Position numbers and translations under genes: made by a program. The notes under the pieces are model-generated. The model worked only from the letters and a program-made list of their open reading frames with translations. It did not search any database and was not told the origin of the DNA. Shown here one piece after another: positions 24,553-37,707 of a DNA stretch of 64,000 nucleotides; within the stretch, counting starts at the first letter, position 1, and every line of letters begins with the position of its first letter. Source of the stretch: Hemibagrus wyckioides (Eukaryota > Chordata > Actinopteri > Siluriformes > Bagridae); the NCBI RefSeq assembly GCF_019097595.1, contig NC_080710.1, positions 29,511,780-29,575,779 of the forward strand, given 5' to 3'.

Positions 24553-27500
24553 ACCCTTACATCTCACACATGTAGCCAAACAGTCCTTGGACAGAGCAGG
24601 CTGCTTTATACGCACTGCGCTAAACATGTGTTGTGGCCAAAGTTGCATCAAAGGTCAGGCAGCTAGGCTTTGAACACTTCAAAGCAACGGCTTTCAAGTT
24701 TTATGGCAGGTGTAAGCAGGGTTTGCTGACCAGCCCGGGGTGGTCTGAGGCCTGGCCTGGAGGAGTTCATGCCCAGAGGGAGGGAACGAGCAAGGAAAGC
24801 AGTGACCAGACTGTCCCTAACATCTTCATGCAACGCTTTATGTAAAGCTGCAAGGGTGTGTGCACACAATCACTTCAAGAGTCTCTGGTTTCAGAAGACC
24901 ACAGCAGGGTACGGCCATCTCACCCCCGACTCGGGAACAGATCGAGTGGGCAAAGGGCAACGTCTGCCACACATCCCTTCATCCGATGTCCAGCACTGAT
25001 TCCTCTGCTGTCAGCACACACCCAGGGTTCCAGCAAGTTCATCAAATCCAGTCAAGACTTCCTCAAGCATCTTAAGGTCTTAAGAGGTTCAGCACTAAGA
25101 GATTATACGCGACCGTTATCCAGTGGTCTTCTTTACACAGCTGTGCAGTCGTATCATACTTAATGCGGGTATACTATTACTTCAGCTATTAACTCTCTAT
25201 TAAAAATAAGACCTGATTGTTTATCTGAAAAGTGTAATTATGGAGTGAAGTGGCTGTTTGATGGAGCTCCGTTGACTCTGCGAGCTAGCCTGCACATTGT
25301 GAAAAGCCATTAGAGGCGGCAGGGAGCAGAGCAGGTGTGTTTGTGTCACTTCACAGATGGTGTGGAATTCAGCTTTAATGAGTGGAAAGACAACACTTCA
25401 AATGAACTTTTATCTCTGACGGAGGGGAAAAGAGACAACAAGACGAGCAAGTGCACATGAAAAGAATGAAAGAAGTGTTCGTTAAATAATTTACATTTAA
25501 TTTACTACATATACACACAGGGCCAAACCATTTAATTAACCCAAGCGAAACATTGAGGGAATGCCATTACTCCGAGCCAAGGCTGGTATTTAGTATCCAG
25601 ACTCACTTTGATAACAAAAGGCACGTCAGGCAGTAGAGCGAGTTCTCGTGGCTTATCATTACTGACTGCTTCGGTGCAGCCGGTTAAACATTACGCTCGC
25701 TCTATGCGAGGGCATGATTTTTTAAATCCATCTGTTGTTCTATGAGATGGCTAATGTCGCACTGAGATGATTAAAAGAACATTACCTGGGTTGTGAGATT
25801 CCCTGAATGAGAAGAACGCTGTATGGTAAATTGCTTGTTTTCTGTATTGTGATTAATTGAACTTCCACCATCACATTTCAACGCACTTTGTTTTTCTGTC
25901 CCCAGTCATCTCTTATCATTAAAGAGAAAATCTGAATCTCTCTCTTGGAGTCCAATTAAAGATTTGCATTGCTATATTTTTCACTTTAATTACCGAATAC
26001 AAAGCAGGCTTTGACTTATTTTGTTATTTATCAGCCAGCGCTGAGGAAAAGAAAGAAAAAAAAAACCTCATCAAGTATACAGATAGCTGAACCCATAATT
26101 ACTTTGACAAAACAAAGGAAACAGTAGCATGTATAAGTCTTTATAGACTGTATAACAAACACTGCATTAATTACAGCTTCCATAAATGACTGAGGTGTCA
26201 AATATTTGTAAAGGAGCGATGTGTTTATTCCAAATTGGAAGTATGAGGCAACAACACCATTTATTAAAGGAACGGAACAAAAGGCAATTGCAATAAGTCC
26301 AGAGCCTTTAATGCTGAAACAATCATCGCTGGAGAGAATGCAAGCTTCACTTGATGCAGCATTCGGCACCAGAGAAGCATCATTAGGTTCTTGCCAACAG
26401 TAAATCATCCCCTGTGAGCACATAGTATATGCTTCAGAGATAAAAAAATGGGAAGAAAAAACTGCAAGGGCTCACGGCAATGCACAGTTGATGTTATTAA
26501 TTCCATTATACCCCACATTGACAAAACAGTGGGACTCGATTCAGTGTCATGGTGGCGTTGTAAAATGGCTCTTTGTTGAGATAATGGCCAAAACGTGCGT
26601 AGTTTGTGACATTTTCTCCTTCTAAATGCTCACAGAGCATGATAGAAGCTGGTGCTGAGCTCTACTGGGCCAAAAAGATTAAAGGAAAGCATCATACTGG
26701 TGACATCCAGCATCCTCGCCGTTCCTCAGCCCTCCCTACCCTCTTTTGCACAAATGACTGAATCTCCCATACCCTAAGCACACTTTGCCATCGGTCTGAG
26801 GTAGCAGCAAGCAGGCTTGGCTCATGCCAACGAGATCTCGTTCCAAGCGCTGATAAGCGACCGAGGATGGCCTGCAGAATTTAGTGACTTGGCGAGGCTT
26901 CCTGCTGGAGCCCCGATTTCCTCTGCACTTCCCCAGCACCTCCTTTGTGTGACCCTGCAAATATCCTCTGGGCCTGCTCGTTACCCCGTGCAGCCAGCGT
27001 GGATCAGCACGCCGCTTAATTTGGCACCCAGAGATTCGCTGTGCTCTTCGAAACGCCACGACGAGGAAAGGAGAGAAGGCAAAAATCCCGCCGGTCGTTA
27101 TCAGACAGTAGCAGATGCATGCCGTTGCACATGTTTGGATTTTAAAGAGCCACCTTCTTTTTTTAGACGTTCGACATTACAGTGTCATGCACCGAGTTTG
27201 ATTCTCCGTTGGGTTGGAAACGACTCACAGCCACTGACAATACAAGCCTCAGAGATACAATGAACATCTGGAGGACATAAAAATAAGTATGGTTCAGATT
27301 GTGGTTCTTTATTAACATCTGTATTTAAGTACAGAAATCATAAAGAATCAAAAATATCCTAATCATTTACCTAAATAATGCTACATTGGCTTTTCCACCA
27401 ATCAGCTGACAGGAAAATTGCAAACCAAAGTGGATTATAATCCAAAAACAGGAAATTCCCACAACTGCTCCATACAACTTATACACCAACATTTACTGTA

Positions 27501-27797
27501 AAATCTTTTACATTTAGAAATCAGTAACACAATATGTCTTTTATGCCTTTATAGCTGTGTAATATTCTAGAGCATCTGTTATAACTTATATTAAAGTAGC
27601 TACAATACGTTATTCCATCCGCTTTCTATTTTGAGCCAAAAGACAAACATTTTTTTATAAAAGAAAAATCTATTTTGTCTAGGCTTTAGATTATGTGGAG
27701 GATCCGCCATCCATGCCCTAGAGAATTAGTGGTTACTATGGCAACAATGGAGTATTAAAATTAATTCATTAATATAAATATGTGATTTAATATTCAG

Positions 27798-27866
27798 CCA
27801 GAATTACTTACAGGGCTGCTGTTATACGAAATAATCAGACCAATCAGATTAGAGAATATGACAGCA
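27798..27866 (-). mobile_element. MITE-like fragment (AATCTGATTGGTC family), reverse orientation
   Basis: On the minus strand this reads TCTAATCTGATTGGTC... ATAACAGCAGC. It matches the + strand block at 40045-40120 (TCAAATCTGATTGGTCAGAA ... CAGCAGCTCTAAC). I recognise the motif as a common teleost non-autonomous DNA element; its superfamily is uncertain. Confidence 0.5.
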
Positions 27867-28895
27867 TCAAGAAAAGCAATACAAATGAAAAAAATCCAGA
27901 ATTTCAAGTGGAAATTGTTCCCCAGACGAAATACATCTGTTTATATAAATGTGATGCAAGAGTCTTGATACATGGTGCATGGGGCTTCATTGTGATCCCT
28001 CTATCCATGACGGCTGGCCAGCGTTGTGTCAAGTGGAGGTGGTGATGGCCACCAGGTTCTCAGTGGGCACTGTGCCCTCTGCCATCGGTCAGCCAGAGCC
28101 TGGATGCTGGTGCTTGGCATGGTGATTCTGGGTGTGACATGTGTTTCCATCCACTAAAAGGGCCAAAGCAATGGCAAGGCCAGACAAGATGTGCCCATTC
28201 GCACCATTGAAGACCCAACATCCTGCTGAGCCAGCGGGCAATCTCTGGCACCAGAGCAGGCTCCAATCACCGATTCTGTTTTGACATGTCATTCAGGAGA
28301 ATATAATGAGTTATATTCACCAATAGAGAAAGGGCTTCATGTGAAAGCAGGTTTGAAGATGAGCTATTATACTTTGATGGGATAGTTATCCTGGGAACTT
28401 TGAGATTGACGACCAGAAATCGTAAGACAAAATACTCAGTATAACATCATGTCCTCTTTTATACTGCCCGAGCACGTTTGAAAATTTAATCAGGTTAGAA
28501 TAATACATTTGGTGTACACTGCAACTTTGCGTCCTGTCAGACGGGAGGTTTACACCAGACCCGTGGATTACTAAGTGCTTCTTTTCCTTTCACTGAAAGC
28601 GCCTGCTCTGTAATTATCCTGGCAGCTACTGACTCCGTGTCTGCTTCACAGAGCAAAACCCACACAAAACAATTAGGGCAGTGCACGCTGGAAACGAATG
28701 CGGCTTGTACAAACAGCAGGTGAGAGTTGCAAGACACATCTGCAAAGCTTTAACTGGACATAGTAATTGTGTTGCACAAATACAGTGCAAGCTAACATTA
28801 ACATCTTTTTACATAGCTTCTGGCAAAGAAAAAAAAAAGTCAAAGCATGGGAATAAAATCAAAATCAACATGTCTTAGAAATACAAAAAAAGAAA

Positions 28896-28949
<54 letters not shown>

Positions 28950-28990
28950 AACTGGCAAAACTAAGAGTATAAAAGTTGACGTGATGCAAA

Positions 28991-29263
28991 GTGTCAGATA
29001 TAATTTTGGGCTTTCTGGCTTGGCTGCAGCTCTGCATGATATGGTCTATTTTTTCTGGAGGTGAGCCAGGCCTGTCTGTTGAGCTGGATGAGTTTCTGGG
29101 ATCATCTCCAGACTCCCTGGAGGAAGTAATCTACATTGCAGAATCCTGGAAGTACATGGACTTGGAGGACAGGGATGCAGGTGAACATTCCTTCTCTGCA
29201 GTGCAGATCCAAAAAAATCGGTACATGGCCAATAAGTTTAGAGAAGATGACATGGAAATATGA
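28991..29263 (+). other. Short open frame of unknown status
   Basis: An open frame of 90 codons ends at TGA 29261-29263. It begins with GTG, not ATG, at 28991; the first in-frame ATG is at 29035. The frame has a hydrophobic stretch followed by an acidic Glu/Asp-rich part (SVELDEF, SLEEV, DLEDRD, REDDMEI). No family is recognised. It could be a degenerate exon, but chance is more likely. Confidence 0.15.
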
Positions 29264-30026
29264 TGTGTTCATGTACGACGTGTATGATAAATCTCGATGC
29301 TTAGTAGTCTGCTAAATCAACTACATAAAAAGTGAAAGCAGACCTTGTGGTATTCTCTTCATGTGCAAAAAAAAGTAGAACACAGAGATAGTTTTAATGG
29401 GTTCAAGTATAGATGTTAAGATGCAAGTGTTCATGATGTGACTTTGAAAAACAACACCTGGGTTAAAGGTGTCATTAAATTACCCATGTGGCCATGTGAA
29501 GATAATGAGCCATACATTGCACTGCTGGGGTCAGAGGCTTCTCAACATCTATAACCAACTTAATATTTACTATGTTAGACATGGATATAAAGCAAAATAC
29601 AAATCTTCAGAATGGCATTATATAACACTGAGAGGCTCATTAGCTGATGCTTAAAAAAATAAAAAGTTCACTTTTCCCCAAAGTGAAGTCACATACATCA
29701 GGTCAGATGGCGGAGTGTTATTTCTGTATACTGACCATTTTTCTCTCTGAGACATGGGGAGGGGGTGTAATCTTCAGAGTGAAATCATAGGTCTACAGAT
29801 GTTTTCAAGACGTCTTTTTTCCCTGTCAGTAGCAGATTATCCCCTGTAGCAAAATCTCATTAAAGAGCAATTTACAGAGCTGCGCTGATGTTGCCATCAA
29901 CCAAAAATTAAAGGCATTAATTTAAGAAAAAAAAAAAAGTTTCCGAAAACACGTTGAAGTTTGCAGAAGTCCTTGGAAGGAAAGGATAATCCATTAATAT
30001 GGAAGAATGATTTGATAGATAAATAG

Positions 30027-30028
<2 letters not shown>

Positions 30029-30092
<64 letters not shown>

Positions 30093-30095
30093 TAA

Positions 30096-30134
<39 letters not shown>

Positions 30135-30239
30135 ATGAATGAATGAATGAATGAATGAATGAATGAATGAATGAATGAATGAATAATATTTTTTTATAAT
30201 CTATCCCATTCAGTGTTTGGGTGGGATTCAAAGGTGAGT

Positions 30240-30298
<59 letters not shown>
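30029..30298. repeat. Compound (AAT)n-(AAAT)n-(GAAT)n and second (AAT)n
   Basis: AAT 30029-30090, AAAT about 30096-30136, GAAT 30136-30184, then 56 unique bases and AAT 30241-30298. The stepwise motif change suggests successive expansion from mutated end units. Confidence 0.95.
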
Positions 30299-30299
<1 letters not shown>

Positions 30300-30420
30300 C
30301 CCTGCTTTCAGCCTGATGTGTCAATAAGGGTACCTTATTTATTATGATATTGTTTTGTATAAGAGTCAGTGCGCATTCTGGGGCAAAAGACAGGGATTTA
30401 ACACCTTGGCCAAGCTAGTA

Positions 30421-30475
<55 letters not shown>

Positions 30476-30796
30476 AACTCAAACTGCTTTCATCCACCAC
30501 TACATCCATTCGTCGTAAAGCGCATTTTGGTTCACCTGAAAGAAAGGCTCCATCTCTTACAAACCAAACGTCCAAACGTGAATTTGACACACTGTCCAGA
30601 AGAAAACCAGAAGAAGATGTAATGTTTTATTCATAGTAAAGTAGACCTCAAGGTGCTTGGCATGTGCGGTGCGGCTTGTAGAACATGTTGCGCAAATAGC
30701 GTTGAAACGGGTTAACACGGAGTGGTGTGGATATGAACATCTACAGGTTAGGCCTTGTGGCTTCATTCACACACACACGTGCGCGCGCTCACACAC

Positions 30797-30834
<38 letters not shown>

Positions 30835-31407
30835 CGTGCGAACCCTTCAAGTCTACACGGTTTGGAGAGCTGGCATGATGGGAATGATCCTGTCTAAAAT
30901 TTTCCACAGCTTAATTTCGAGTCTCAACACGAGGTTTCCATAAAGATCTGATGTTTATGACCAAAGTACGCTGATGTTTACGGCTCTAGAACATTCATGT
31001 TTGACTCCCGGACACACACAGGAAAAATTTGGAAACAATTTGGAACTAGAAAAAAAACAAGCGAGTTAAAACAAAATAAAAGAAGAAGAAGAAGAAGAAT
31101 GCAAGATTAAAAACACCAGTGTACTACTAAACTCACTTTTTCCCTGTTTGAGAAAAATGCGCAGAGCAATAATTCGTAAGGACCGCCAGCTGGACGTTGA
31201 CTTAAACCCCTCACCCTGGTGTGTTTTCTCTTTTCCAAACTGCTTTCCAGCACGTTATTCCAGCCGGGTTAAGACAAAAGGTGCAGATATGAAGAGTTTT
31301 TGTTTTTTTTAATATTCATTTTATTTTTATAATGATTAAAGGAGAAATCTTGCTTCGATAATGCGCTTTATATAACGAATATAACACACTTTTCGTTAGG
31401 AAGAAAC

Positions 31408-31452
31408 ATTATTATTATTACTATTATATAATAATAATAATAACAACAATAA

Positions 31453-31501
<49 letters not shown>

Positions 31502-31522
31502 AATAATAATAATAATAATAAT
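31408..31522. repeat. Mirrored (ATT)n/(AAT)n inverted repeat
   Basis: Runs of ATT pass to AAT and back. The (ATT)n at about 31453-31497 followed by (AAT)n at 31498-31522 forms a self-complementary hairpin. Confidence 0.85.
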
Positions 31523-32040
31523 ACAAGCTATAAAAGATAACCTGTGAAACACTGTGTTAAATCAGACTGTTCTTGGGTTTGGAATAAAAGGCTGGTAAGC
31601 ACAAGGCTCCTGGGAATGATGGAGCCAACATGATTTATTGTTATGGAGAATCATGGAGAGCTACTGCAGACCGCGATAGGAACATAAAAATATAACACAC
31701 GGCCTAATACAGTTACACACTGCCGTGATTTATACGCGCGTTTATGATGAGAAAACGGTGCAATTAACTTCTACACACTGTGCGCGTGTGTGTAAATAAC
31801 TGTAATATGCAAGGGAATAAACTAAAATGTTCAAGGAAAATGAATGCCTAGGTGCAAGGATTCCCTAATTATTTTTATTAAAGTTTTTAAAATGAAAGAA
31901 ACAAATTTAAAATGTGAGGTTTATTATTATTATTATTATTATTATTGTCTGGTTTTATTACAAATGTAGCCACATTAATAATAGTTTTAATTAATAATAA
32001 TTAATTAATTAACTTTGTTTAGTTGTTATTATTTATATTA

Positions 32041-32051
32041 CACACACACAC

Positions 32052-32131
<80 letters not shown>
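32041..32131. repeat. (CA)n-(AT)n compound array
   Basis: A short CACACA lead, then about 38 AT units. A nearly identical arrangement is at 43329-43420. Confidence 0.95.
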
Positions 32132-32134
<3 letters not shown>

Positions 32135-33092
32135 TATAATCTATAAAAGGTCCGATTTTTAGAAGAAAGACAGAATTCATTCAGAGCTTCTCTGACTTCT
32201 TTGCGGCTTTCAGTCTTGCCAAATACATCAACTAAAATAAAACCACTACACCACTTCCTGGCCACAGAACTCTTCATTCGAATGACATTTATATATTTAT
32301 TATCATTTTTAGAAAAGACACTATATAAAGTACATATATTTATTTCGTGCTATTTATTTTTCTTCCCCTTAGTACCACCTGCTGATCGTGGCTTCTTCAT
32401 ATGCTCGTGCGCATGCGTACTCCTGCCCCTGGCGTCGGAAGAACAAAAATGGCATTGGCTTGTTTGTTTCATCCTTAAAACGGAAATCATTTGCAAGAAA
32501 ATTACAGGCCCCAAGAGGGGGGTGGCTTTTTGGCATACTAATTTTGTTAGACTTTAGTCTCCCGTGGACCCAAAAAACGAAGGACAGACACCATTAATGA
32601 GGGAGACAGAGTTTATAGCTCATTCACTCTCACCTGGACGGAGCTGAGGGGGAAAAAGTGGCGGGGTTTAGACTTATTTCAAAATCAGTTGGATGTTGTA
32701 ATGAATGGAGGCTCGAAGAAATATAAACATGGCGTGCCGCATTTGATAGAAAGATATTTAAATTGTTTTAATCATAAAGGACCCCAATCAAACTGAGCAT
32801 TAAGGTTTTTTTTGGTATAGTTTTCTTGTTTTCACCACTGGGTTTTGTTATTTATTTATTTAATTTTATTTTTCTTTTAACCATCATGCTTTTTTTTGAC
32901 TGAGAGTTAGATCAATACACCCGGAATTATGTCGTGTGAGGCTTCTAAACTCCAGGAAATCCTCCTCTAAACCCCCGAAGATCTATTGTAAGAGACACAA
33001 ATGAGGAGAATAGAGCTCCTACAGCTCAGAAACACAAAATGTCACTTCAGCTGGAAAAGAAAAGAAAAAAGGGATAAAATTTCAAGATAATA

Positions 33093-33093
33093 A

Positions 33094-33135
<42 letters not shown>

Positions 33136-33177
33136 AATAATAATAATAATAACAATAATAATAATAATAATAATAAA
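33093..33177. repeat. Mirrored (TTA)n/(ATA)n inverted repeat
   Basis: TTA units up to about 33130 switch to AAT units to 33177, giving a hairpin-forming inverted repeat like that at 31408. Confidence 0.85.
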
Positions 33178-33269
33178 TGTTCTACATGTTACACCAGTGG
33201 TATGTTATATATGGCCGAAAAATAAAATAAAAAGCAGGAAGAATATGAAAGATCCACGCTCTCCTAAAG

Positions 33270-33313
<44 letters not shown>

Positions 33314-33859
33314 CTGCACCACTGAGCTCGGTGGGACTGATTTTAAGTGACCACATGGAGGGAAAATCAAAAGAGATTACCAGCAGGGGGCGGCACCATG
33401 TCGCTTCTCTGCCCCACCCCTCCTGCACTGGAGTGACTGCTTAAGCTCGACTCTCACTGCTCTACCTACTACACTGAGAACACCTGCCATATTTACCTTT
33501 CCAAGTTAATTGGCATTTCGGTGCTCCAGAATCTAGGCTAACCCTGCCTGGGCTTTTCATTAGCCCATTACTCTGCACCCTTATAGGTCTGGGTAGCCTA
33601 ATTAGGCTTGGGTTTTTTGCATATTTAGGAGATTTTTGTCTCCCGTAAACACAAAGCATGTCATGAAGCCTAAACTAGGAATATATTTTAAATGTATAAT
33701 AAATTGTGAATTATTTCTGTTGTTTTTCCATTTTATTTTATTATATTTTATATTATTATATTTTATTTTGGAATGCATGTGTGGCAGTGCTTGACAAGAT
33801 TGACTTACTTACAATCATTCAAGTACAAACTTTTATTGAAATCTTTATAAGGGTTCTAT

Positions 33860-33913
33860 TACTACTACTACTACAACTACTATTACTACTACTACTACTA
33901 CTGCTACTACTAT

Positions 33914-33999
<86 letters not shown>

Positions 34000-34023
34000 C
34001 TTTATTCATCCCAAAGGGAAATT
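33860..34023 (-). mobile_element. Retroposon 3' tail with GATA array, reverse orientation
   Basis: On the minus strand the order is AATTTCCCTTTGGGATGAAT, AAAGTA, then (TCTA)n covering 33914-33999. This is the familiar end of a fish non-LTR retroposon with a TCTA-type tail. The + strand copy at 62999 has the same layout. A (CTA)n array at 33861-33913 lies beyond. The body of the element is missing, consistent with 5' truncation; the family (Rex/RTE type?) is inferred. Confidence 0.65.
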
Positions 34024-34046
34024 ACTACTACTACCACCACCACCAC

Positions 34047-34047
34047 C

Positions 34048-34123
<76 letters not shown>

Positions 34124-34207
34124 TTTTTTTTTATTATCTTTGTATTTATTTATTTGTTTATGTCTTATTTAAATGTATGTTATTTATTTATTTATTTATT
34201 TATTTAA
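34047..34207. repeat. (AAT)n and (TTTA)n arrays
   Basis: About 25 AAT units at 34047-34122; TTTA units at 34180-34207. Confidence 0.9.
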
Positions 34208-34414
34208 AGTCTTGTGTATTGATGTGTTTTTTCTATACAGTAGATTCGATACTAAAATTCCAAAAGTATAATTTTTTTCTTTAATCACTCCATTTTTAGT
34301 AGTGTCTGCTCTGCCTTATTAACCCATAACTGAATTATTTTAATTATTTTATATATCTCTATGTATATATCTCTATATACATATCACTATGTATTCAAAA
34401 TCGATCCTAGGGAT

Positions 34415-34525
34415 GTAATAAATGAGGATATAAAGCAAGTGTTGAGGATGCAGAAGATAGGGATATGTGGAGAGAGATGATTAGCTGTGGACACCCCTAA
34501 AGGAAAAAGCCAAAAGAAGAAGAAG
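34415..34525 (+). mobile_element. Retroposon 3' end fragment
   Basis: The stretch GCTGTGGACACCCCTAAAGG, AAAAGCCAAAAGAAGAAG (34484-34524) is the decayed form of the fish repeat tail GTGGCGACCCCTAA...AGCCGAAAGAAGAAG. Preceding bases (GGGATGTAATAAATGAGG...) look like the upstream part. Only the 3' portion remains. Confidence 0.55.
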
Positions 34526-34789
34526 ATTCAAAATAGATACTAGGTTGGATATTTATCTATTTCATCAGACTGAAGTATTTTTCTCTGAATGTTCCGTGTC
34601 ACTTTCTTAACGTCAGTATTGTTAAAACTCTGAAATCCAAATATTGTTGTGCACAGAAAGACAAACTGTTTTTTCTGTCAGAAATTCAGGTAACATTAAC
34701 TCAGGAGCGTTAATAACGGGAAAAGTAGAGAGTTCAGCAAGTTGCTGGTCTGTTGTTGATACAAGTCTTAAAGTGTTAATGTAGTCAAA

Positions 34790-35166
34790 TGGTTAAAATG
34801 ATATAAGTTCTGAAGTGTGAATCATATTTTATAAATTCAGACCAGCATATAAACACAAATAAACATATTTTATAATGTGTAAGATATGACCAGGAGATAA
34901 TATTTTGACCATATGAGATAATATATTGTGGCCATGAGATGATAAATTTCTGACCAAAAATATTATATAGAATATGAGATAATACAATCAGGCTGTTATT
35001 TAATAGTTTGAGGCTATGAGATAACATATTGAGACCATGATATGAAGTCTTGAGACTATGAGATAACATATTTAAGCCTTGAGATAATAAATTGCATCGG
35101 TGAGATAATAAATTGAGGTCACAAATAAAGAAATATAACTATGAGACAAGAAATTGTGTCATACAG

Positions 35167-35231
<65 letters not shown>

Positions 35232-35470
35232 CCTAGAAGGCAATATATTGTGGTCCTGAGATATTATTTCAAGGCTATGAGATATATTGTGAAATATTGT
35301 GAATATGAGATAATATGTAATAATAAATGAAAACTATGAGGCAATAAATTGTTTCATTGAGATATATTTTGGACATGAAATATTTTTTGGAGGCTATGAG
35401 ATATAGAGTATGAGACATATCGAGTCTACTACATAGTTTTTACTATGAGATAATGGTCTAAATTGATAGA
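34790..35470. repeat. Degenerate minisatellite with a GAGATAATATATTG core
   Basis: More than 15 diverged units resembling GGCCATGAGATAATATATTG recur at roughly 25-35-base spacing, for example around 34911, 34930, 35020, 35057, 35100, 35250 and 35395. An AT array (35169-35229) has expanded inside it. The minus-strand open frame 34785-35069 simply translates these repeats. Confidence 0.75.
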
Positions 35471-36818
35471 TCTTATTTTTGTGTCACTCAATTTAACATA
35501 GTTGTCACAAACTTAAGCATTTCATGGCCATGAAGGAGATCTTGGGAAACGCTACAGTTCATGTCATCAATGTCTTAGTGTATGGACACACTGTAGTAAG
35601 AAGGTATAAATATACAAGTTGTTTTGTGTGAATTTCTACCAATTAGGAGTTTGCAGCCACACTATTGTAATTCATGTCACAGAGCTGTAGTGTGAAATAC
35701 AGTGTATGCAAACAAACCCAGACGATGCTTTTGTTAGCTCTGACACCGTTCATGGTGAGTGACGGAGGGAAGAGCACTACAACATGACCCTCACGTCAAG
35801 TTCTTTGTTCGCATGCTAGCTGTCATATTTTGAATTTCCCTCCCACGAATTCCCACATCGCAATATGTGCCGCTTATCAACACGTTTACAGACGGCGTGG
35901 TGAGTCACACGTCTATTTCAGTTCGATAGTCCGCTGATTAGCTGGATGCACCAGATATGGCTTGAACATATGTGTCATCGCCCTGCTCACACTGTTATGG
36001 TGTAACCGAGGTTGAGCTTAATTACCGAACGAAGTTGTAATAGCAAGCCATCAAACCAAAGGCCTTTTGTTTCACCAGCTCTTGATGGATAGACAGCAGA
36101 ACTTTTTTTCCCCCCACCCGTTCTGTTGTTAATGCCACTTGCATGTCTGCAGAAGTCTCCGCATGCCGACTGTGTGAACATCTCAAGGGGAAGCCGCAAC
36201 TCGAGAGCTCGCCATATGTGGCCTAGCAGTTAGCTTTTATGTCACAATATTTTCAGGATCACAGATTTAAACAGATTGGAACAAATGAAGGTGATAATGC
36301 AAATGTCTTATGGGTTCTTTATGGTGGAGGCGATTAAAAAAGAACAGTTTATACAGAATTACACAAAAGCCTCTGACTACGGAAAGCTTAATTGCATTCA
36401 AAGCCAGTTCAATTTCGGCATCGCTGTTGTAAAGCGAGGACAGTGTGTCAAGAAGATTAAAAAGAGAGTCAAGCGTAGGCTGGAAAAAAAAAGGGAGGGG
36501 CGGGTGCAAAATAAAGAGGAAATAAGCTAAAATTTAATAATGTGCCGGACCACCTCTTGTGCTAGTACAAGCATGGCATCTGTGTCAGAGTCTGTTAATT
36601 AACATCAGTGTGTTCCTCATCGGCACTTTGCTTCCTGTCCTCCAGAAACGGCCCAACCCAGTGACATTGTGCGACTGGGGAAGCTCTGTGTGTGTATGTG
36701 TGTGTGTGTGTGTGTGTGTTGGGGGTGTGTAGTGGGGGTGTTAGTGTGATAATCTCTCTCATTATAATTTCAGTCTGGAACCCACCGAGAGAGTGGGACA
36801 TAGTGGGGATTGTGTGTA

Positions 36819-36851
<33 letters not shown>

Positions 36852-37324
36852 GAAGGGAGGACAAAGCAACTTATCATTATGTATTTCCCTTCACACCCTC
36901 CATCCAACCCCATTGTGGCCATGGAGTGTGTAGAGTGTTTTGGGGCCTGTGTTTGCTGTGTGTCTGGTTAAATGTCTAGAGAGAATATTACGATGACTTG
37001 CTCATGGTTTCTCTCAGTCTGCATTCTTCTCTCTATGAAATATGCACAGACTGGGGAATATTCAACAGTTCTGCATCACAAAATGTGTAGAAACTGTTCA
37101 GAATGTTCACAGCTGTGTGTGTGTGTGTGTGTGTGTGTAAGTGTGTGCATGCACATTAGTTGAGTTGTAAGTGTTTGTAGCCAAAAGGAATAATTTTATG
37201 ACAAAGAAGGAAGATAAATAAATAGTTTTTTTTTTACAAACAAATAAACAAACAAACAAATAACAAATAAACACATTTTTTGTCGAGGAGAAAGGAGAAA
37301 GGAGGATCATAAACATGCTGATAT

Positions 37325-37360
<36 letters not shown>

Positions 37361-37632
37361 TGTATTAATATTTGCTGTTTACTCATTGGTTACTGGAAAT
37401 GGAAGATTTAGATAGAGTTATTATCTCTGGATTTTAAAAAAAGACATTTTATGCAACAACAACAACAACAATACTACTACTACTAATAATAATATATTTA
37501 CAGTACAGTCTCTGAGTTAAAAAAAAGACATTTAATGCAAAACGTGTAAAATATATAACAACAATAGTAACAATACCATTAACAGTAACAGCAACAAAGA
37601 CAACAATAACAACAATACTACTACTTCTACTA

Positions 37633-37707
<75 letters not shown>

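Larger units (their letters stand above)
21127..30020. other. Gene desert, repeat-poor segment
   Basis: This is the least repetitive part of the window. No gene is supported, though several short frames are open. Stretches 21860-22160, 24450-25100, 25220-26000, 26640-27260 and 28000-28290 are relatively GC-rich and complex. They are candidates for conserved enhancers or untranslated RNA exons. A MITE-like fragment is at 27798-27866 and a GT/GA array at 28896-28950. Confidence 0.5.
30299..33900. other. Gene desert with mixed simple repeats
   Basis: No gene is supported. CT/CA arrays at 30427-30474, CA/GA at 30766-30832, mirrored ATT/AAT at 31408-31522, AT at 32053-32131, mirrored TTA/AAT at 33093-33177 and GA at 33270-33313. 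A complex, repeat-free stretch at 33490-33660 contains the palindrome AGCCTAATTAGGCT. Confidence 0.55.

Noticed and set aside
26817..27263. 148-codon open frame
   Set aside because: No ATG start, no known domain, an overlapping open frame on the other strand; probably chance in a GC-richer stretch.
28060..28292. Two minus-strand frames in a GC-rich segment
   Set aside because: They looked like a membrane-protein fragment (ILSGLAIALALLVDG), but no family could be named and no splice sites support an exon.
29917..30324. 135-codon minus-strand frame
   Set aside because: Made entirely of AAT, AAAT and GAAT arrays.
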